Source: Nitrososphaerota archaeon (lineage in GTDB: Archaea; Thermoproteota; Bathyarchaeia; Bathyarchaeales; Bathycorpusculaceae). Taken from it: a stretch of 37,864 nt of DNA. Positions 34,226 to 37,864 of the stretch are shown piece after piece. Each line of letters begins with the position of its first letter. Position 1 is the first letter of the stretch. The notes under the pieces are model-generated. The model did not search any database. It was not told the origin of the DNA and was given only the letters and a program-made list of their open reading frames with translations. The position numbers were made by a program, and so were the translations under genes. Location of the stretch: NCBI GenBank assembly GCA_031274765.1, contig JAISPR010000095.1, positions 1 through 37,864 on the forward strand, in the 5' to 3' direction.

Positions 34226-35527
34226 GTGCAAGGGTTTATGATAACAAACGACACAACAACGCTACTAAAAGAGTTCATTAACAAAAACTCTAATACCGCC
34301 GATGTCCAATGGGACAACCGCACAATCCCCCAACTACGCTTTAACCCCTACACCACAAACCAAGAAGAACGCCAAACCGCAGCCCACTACTTTCTAATGG
34401 CCGCCTCAATCCTTGACGACACCATCATAGGATACCCCGAAAACGCCCGCATGCTACTAGTCCACCTAAACACCACCCTGGGCAAAAACCTCTTTGAAAT
34501 AAAAAAAGCCCACCTCTTTGAAGAAGCAATCAAAAAAACATATTTCTACCACGAACTAGGACCAAACAAAAAAGCCGCCGCAGAAAATCTCGCATCCGTC
34601 AACGCATTTGTTAAATTCAAAGCCGAACACAACCTCCTAAAATACGCACAAAACTTTAACAACCCAAAAACACTCCTCGAAAACCTCGCCAAAAACATTC
34701 CAGCCCTATCAGGACCCCACAAAGACCGCGCATGGATATATATGCGATGGATGGTTCGCCCATATCCAGATCTACAAATCTACAACCACCTCCACGCCAA
34801 AGACCTAAACGTGCCCCTAACCAAAGAAAACACCAACGTAGCCGCCTGCTTAGGCATAATAGCCACCGCCTCACCCGCACTATGGCGCGATGAACAAACC
34901 GCCACCAACGCCCGCCAAAAACTAACCGACTACGCCAAAACACTTTTCCCCCAAGACCCCGCCAAAATCGACTACCCCTTCTTCTTACTTGGCAGAACCC
35001 TAAAACAAAAACCCCTCACCCACCACACACTCAAAGCCGCCCTATACTTCTTAGAACATATGCAAAAAATTACAGGCCAACCCCAAACATACTACCAAAA
35101 AATGAGTCACTACAAAAGTGGATGGGAAAAAAGAACCGCACTCACCCTACTACGAATGCACATCCCATACGGCTATGAAACCATCAGTTTCCCTCTACCA
35201 AACGAAGTCTACACACCAGACTTTATTTTAGAAAAAACAATCCAAGGCAAAAAAATAATCTTGGAACCCCATTTTGAGATGACCAAACGACAAGCACGCA
35301 AATACGCACTCTTTAAACGCACCTACGGACATCAATTTCTACTCATCCTACTCCTCAAAAACGACCTTATCCCACTCTATCATCAACGAAAAATTCTAAC
35401 AGATGACGTCGCCGATGATGTATGGCCCATAGAATTCATACACCTCTTGGCAGAAAAAATTAAACGTGGCACATACAGACAAGAACCCACAGAACAAACA
35501 AACCATAACTCACACCCCAAAACATAA
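34226..35527 (+). CDS. Putative HhH-GPD/DUF2400-like domain fused to PD-(D/E)XK nuclease
   Basis: The 433-residue protein appears to have two DNA-processing domains. Residues about 50-265 resemble the HhH-GPD DNA glycosylase group, nearest to DUF2400: helices around FLMAASILDD, then DRAWIYMRWMVRPYP (174-181), KDLNVPLTKEN and a closing DYPFFLLGR. The conserved Asp of the glycosylase active site, expected after the VPL, is a Thr here. Residues about 296-400 look like a PD-(D/E)XK nuclease: SGWE301, YTPD332F, then IILE347PH, and a following FLLILLL strand, similar to VSR-type enzymes. The start is uncertain: GTG 34226 or ATG 34238, with a TATA-like GTTTTAAG near 34194. The coding strand is A+C-rich. 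Confidence 0.6.
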   Translation: MQGFMITNDTTTLLKEFINKNSNTADVQWDNRTIPQLRFNPYTTNQEERQTAAHYFLMAASILDDTIIGYPENARMLLVHLNTTLGKNLFEIKKAHLFEEAIKKTYFYHELGPNKKAAAENLASVNAFVKFKAEHNLLKYAQNFNNPKTLLENLAKNIPALSGPHKDRAWIYMRWMVRPYPDLQIYNHLHAKDLNVPLTKENTNVAACLGIIATASPALWRDEQTATNARQKLTDYAKTLFPQDPAKIDYPFFLLGRTLKQKPLTHHTLKAALYFLEHMQKITGQPQTYYQKMSHYKSGWEKRTALTLLRMHIPYGYETISFPLPNEVYTPDFILEKTIQGKKIILEPHFEMTKRQARKYALFKRTYGHQFLLILLLKNDLIPLYHQRKILTDDVADDVWPIEFIHLLAEKIKRGTYRQEPTEQTNHNSHPKT

Positions 35528-35614
35528 ACCAACATGAACCAAACCACAAAACATACAAACACAAGCAAATACATAAGCCGTAAAATAAAAATGCTCCAAC
35601 CACAAATATAACAT

Positions 35615-36367
35615 ATGCTAAACCCCGACAAACCAGAGCCCCTTTGGCTTGATGAACTAAGTACAACAGAGATTGCAAAAGCTACAACACAACGCAAAGT
35701 GGTTATTTTTCCAGTTGGAAGTGTAGAGGCCCACGGCAAACATTTGCCTCTGGGAACAGATAGCATCCAACCCGAATATATCGCACAAGAAGTCGCACGC
35801 AAAACCGGCTGTCTAGTGGCACCGCCACTACGCTATGGCATAATAAATGCCGCGCGCAACTTTCCAGGCACCCTAACCCTCCAATTTGACACGCTCTTTA
35901 ATTTTGTCAAAGACGTTCTCTTAGAGTTAACACGAAATGGATTTAACCGGATAATGGTTCTAAGCGGCCATGCAGGCACCTCGCACATGGTCGCTCTTAG
36001 GCTAGCAGCACAAAGTATTGTACAACAAAACGGAGAACAAGAGGGTAAACAACATACGCGCATTATGGTTTTGTCAGATTATGATTTTGCATCTGAACTT
36101 GCAAGTGAACTAGCCTCCTCAAAAGATGGGCATGCTGGAACTCTTGAAACGGCTCGAATTATGGCTATCCGGCCGGATTTGATTACCACAGAGGGTATTC
36201 CCAGTTGTTATGAGATGCCCCGTTTTGAGGTGGTGTTGCATCCAGAGCAGTACTTCCCAAGTGGAGTACATGGTGACCCTACAGCGGCCACAGCCCAAAA
36301 AGGACAAAAAATCAATGCTTACATAGTTGAGCAGGTCGTTAAACTTGTTCGAGAACTCGAAAGATAA
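35615..36367 (+). CDS. Creatininase-family amidohydrolase
   Basis: A metal-dependent hydrolase of 250 residues in the creatininase family, which includes enzymes opening cyclic amides, such as ArfB in archaeal flavin and deazaflavin synthesis and the peptide-processing MftE. Motifs present: PVGSVEAHGKHLPLGTD (Glu, His and Asp metal ligands, about 33-49), GHAGTSH, and HAGTLETA with the second Glu. The late GVHGDPTAAT loop is also typical. The specific substrate is unknown. The start ATG at 35615 lies about 30 bases after a TATA-like AAAATAAAA, so the transcript is probably leaderless. Confidence 0.88.
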   Translation: MLNPDKPEPLWLDELSTTEIAKATTQRKVVIFPVGSVEAHGKHLPLGTDSIQPEYIAQEVARKTGCLVAPPLRYGIINAARNFPGTLTLQFDTLFNFVKDVLLELTRNGFNRIMVLSGHAGTSHMVALRLAAQSIVQQNGEQEGKQHTRIMVLSDYDFASELASELASSKDGHAGTLETARIMAIRPDLITTEGIPSCYEMPRFEVVLHPEQYFPSGVHGDPTAATAQKGQKINAYIVEQVVKLVRELER

Positions 36368-36695
36368 ACACTAAATTTAATTTGAGTTTCAATTTTCAAC
36401 TATAACTTATTTTTGATAGATTTTTTCGAAAAACTGATTATGTATAGCAGTATTTTACTATGAATAATTATTTTGTGTGGTGCGATTTGGAGTTTTTAGT
36501 TTAGATATTTTTTATAATTTGAGCTTTGTGTAGGGTTTGGAAAATATATGTGTCTTGATTTTTGACAGTTCAAACTGAATATATATAACAAAAACAACTC
36601 CAAACCAACAACCACCCAAACAAACCCAATACACACCAACCATACAAACTAAACCTCTTCACAACATTTATCCATTAAAACCCCATGAAAAACAC
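36368..36695. other. Gene-free stretch before the HExxH gene
   Basis: AT-rich, then A+C-rich from about 36585. A TATA-like ATTTATCC at about 36666-36673, some 27 bases before the next ATG, suggests a leaderless promoter for that gene. Nothing else is seen. Confidence 0.5.
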
Positions 36696-37085
36696 ATGAA
36701 CCCCACTCAATCAAACACATCACCCCCCATTGACTTTAAACCAAAGATTGTCTGGCTAATTCTCGATGGCACTCCCGAAATAGCCCTAAAACTGCTCGCC
36801 AAAAACTATCAAGTAACCACCCCACAACTCAAAGTTGGCATGCCAAAAAAACACAAACATAAAGCATATGCATGTTACACCGCAAAAAACCAAACCATAT
36901 ACGTATACAACAGTGACATACTAGTCAACCCATTTGTTATTCTCCACGAATTCTATCATCACCTCCGAAGCCGAGCAGTAGACAAAATCCACCGAGGCAC
37001 AGAATACCATGCAGACCAATTTGCCAAAGACTTTATTGAACAATACCAAAAAGTAACAAAACCACTACCATCCAGCAATCAGTAA
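36696..37085 (+). CDS. Small HExxH metalloprotease-like protein
   Basis: The 129-residue protein has a zincin signature HEFYHH at residues 84-89 (two His ligands and the catalytic Glu), and the E103-x-x-A-D107 region some 14 residues later could give the third ligand, as in ImmA/IrrE- or SprT-like small metallopeptidases. The N-terminal 75 residues show a beta-strand pattern (QTIYVYNSDIL) just before the helix, also typical. There is no signal peptide, so it is cytoplasmic. Its 3' end overlaps that of the convergent JAMM gene by seven bases. Substrate and partners are unknown. Confidence 0.7.
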   Translation: MNPTQSNTSPPIDFKPKIVWLILDGTPEIALKLLAKNYQVTTPQLKVGMPKKHKHKAYACYTAKNQTIYVYNSDILVNPFVILHEFYHHLRSRAVDKIHRGTEYHADQFAKDFIEQYQKVTKPLPSSNQ

Positions 37086-37498
37086 AAATCATCATCGTCA
37101 CATTTTAATGGTGCAGTTATTTCCAAAGATATCCTATCACCATTTGAATCATAGGCAGCTATACAATCATTACCACTATAGGGATAACCCACTATCATCA
37201 AAACGCGACCAAAAAAATAATTGAGATCAACATGGCTAGGTGAAATATTTCCAGAAGGATGAGAATGCACAGTACCAACTAGACTAAAGTCACCGGTAAA
37301 CATGTAGGGATTAAAGTGAACTTCCCCCTCGTTGTGAACTGCAAACGGAGCTAATACCAAATCAGTGATAGATATGACGCCTTTGCTTTTTTTACCCCTT
37401 AGTAACAAAAAGCTTTCTCGAGGATAGAGTTTTCTTGCACCTGCATAAATGGCATCTAAGAGGTTGCATGGGAGATGGATAGTAAGCGATTGAGGCAT
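37079..37498 (-). CDS. JAMM/MPN-domain metalloprotease
   Basis: A 139-residue stand-alone MPN+ protein. The JAMM zinc site is complete: E28 (RESF), H78 and H80 (VHSHPS), S88 and D91 (SPSHVD), as in Rpn11, AMSH and archaeal JAMM1, which cleave isopeptide or linear bonds of ubiquitin-like proteins. In archaea the expected substrates are SAMP-type conjugates; no SAMP, E1 or proteasome gene is in the window, so this is knowledge from the family. The acidic tail (CDDDDFY) is unusual. The start is the ATG at 37498. It converges with the HExxH protease gene. Confidence 0.88.
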   Translation of the reverse strand: MPQSLTIHLPCNLLDAIYAGARKLYPRESFLLLRGKKSKGVISITDLVLAPFAVHNEGEVHFNPYMFTGDFSLVGTVHSHPSGNISPSHVDLNYFFGRVLMIVGYPYSGNDCIAAYDSNGDRISLEITAPLKCDDDDFY

Positions 37499-37632
37499 AG
37501 TATCAAGTTAGGCTTACCAGTTAAGAAGTTTTCTCAGACTTGGTCGTTTGTAATTGTAGTGAAAAGAGAAGCAGTTTATATGTGCTTTCGGTAGACATTT
37601 AAGATACCCAAAGAATAAGTGTGGTTTATAGT

Positions 37633-37720
37633 GCCGGGATGGCAGAGTGGTTAACGCGCGGGCCTTGAGAGCCCGTGGATCTTCCGGTCCGCATGGGTTC
37701 AAATCCCATTCCCGGCGCCA
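37633..37720 (+). tRNA. tRNA-Ser (anticodon UGA)
   Basis: A class II tRNA with a long variable arm. The acceptor stem is GCCGGGA with TCCCGGC, the anticodon arm is CGGGC-CTTGAGA-GCCCG with anticodon TGA, the T-loop is TTCAAAT, and the discriminator is G, the serine determinant. CCA is encoded at 37718-37720. No intron. A TATA-like ATTTAAG at about 37597-37603 is the likely promoter. Confidence 0.95.
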
Positions 37721-37778
37721 CCTTGATGAGTATGACGCCCTTCCCCAAGTTTTTAAATTCCCAACAACTACTAAGAAC

Positions 37779-37864
37779 ATGAAAACCAACACACCACTCC
37801 TAGAACCCGACGCACCAATCCACAACTACGACCAACGCTTAACAGCATACAAACGCATCATACA
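37779..37864 (+). CDS. Start of an unknown gene running off the window
   Basis: The frame from the ATG at 37779 is open to the edge (28 codons), opens MKTNTPLLEPDAPIHNY and continues YDQRLTAYKRII. A TATA-like TTTTTAAAT at 37750-37758 is about 25 bases upstream, so this looks like a genuine leaderless start. The helical end could fit many families; a tyrosine recombinase next to a tRNA gene is one possibility, but there is too little sequence to say. Confidence 0.45.
   Translation, partial: MKTNTPLLEPDAPIHNYDQRLTAYKRII

Noticed and set aside
34656-34943. 95-residue Arg/Trp/Gly-rich minus-strand ORF
   Set aside because: It is the antisense shadow of the nuclease fusion gene, whose A+C-rich coding strand leaves the reverse frame open.
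1-37864. CRISPR array or cas genes
   Set aside because: No regularly spaced repeats and no Cas-like protein; the tandem repeat at 83-163 has only two adjoining copies without spacers.
1-37864. C/D box small RNA genes
   Set aside because: A few TGATGA-like boxes occur in gaps, but I found none with correctly spaced C, D', C' and D boxes.

Overview
This window is archaeal. The informational genes are of archaeal type: aIF2-beta, an RpoH/Rpb5 subunit, a short MetRS without a C-terminal tRNA-binding domain, DUF424, DUF373, a COG1340 coiled-coil protein, a Z-type prenyltransferase and an ADP-forming acyl-CoA synthetase subunit. Many promoters look like a TATA box about 26-30 bases before a start codon with little or no leader, and other starts carry GGTGAT/GGAGGT ribosome sites. 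The AT-rich, loosely packed layout, the fermentative acdB, hcp and the mix of protein families suggest a Bathyarchaeia-like anaerobe. That placement is inference; no rRNA is present.

Layout. 1-313: a strong hairpin, two tandem promoter-like repeats and a small inverted-repeat element (MITE copy A). 314-6835: metG, a zinc-ribbon membrane protein, hcp (hybrid cluster protein), an amino acid permease and a HAD hydrolase. 6955-12130: a small membrane protein, a phosphodiesterase, a MarC-type membrane protein, a TIM-barrel-like protein and a large CARDB surface protein. 13162-19910: acdB, then a sugar kinase-glmM-glmU cluster (UDP-GlcNAc supply) and a YchF-type GTPase. 20541-22497: a polyferredoxin membrane protein, a 25-codon ORF followed by MITE copy B, then the aIF2-beta/DUF424 operon. 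22909-23422: a decayed insertion sequence with about 41-bp inverted ends and a transposase N-terminal fragment. 23665-28030: COG1340 coiled coil, DUF373, uppS and rpoH. 28364-33516: an RNase HI-VOC fusion, a winged-helix protein, a three-gene operon of small zinc, possible Sm-like and YkgJ proteins, a second phosphodiesterase, an M20 peptidase and an Lrp regulator. 34004-37864: tRNA-Val(GAC), a putative glycosylase/nuclease fusion, a creatininase-family hydrolase, an HExxH protein, a JAMM protease, tRNA-Ser(UGA) and the start of a further gene.

How the genes fit together. GlmM and GlmU make UDP-GlcNAc, and UppS makes the polyprenyl carrier used for archaeal protein glycosylation; the PfkB kinase may feed this route. 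AcdB gives ATP from acyl-CoA. Hcp handles nitrosative or redox stress. Between genes the sequence often runs in low-complexity tracts rich in A+C on one strand (G+T on the other), which create many spurious ORFs.

Most notable: rpoH encodes a two-domain, eukaryote-like Rpb5 rather than the usual short archaeal form; a putative HhH-GPD/DUF2400-like domain is fused to a PD-(D/E)XK-like nuclease; RNase HI is fused to a VOC domain; a MITE family sits just past two stop codons; and a small operon encodes a 45-residue zinc protein with a good ribosome site and a palindrome at its predicted transcription start.
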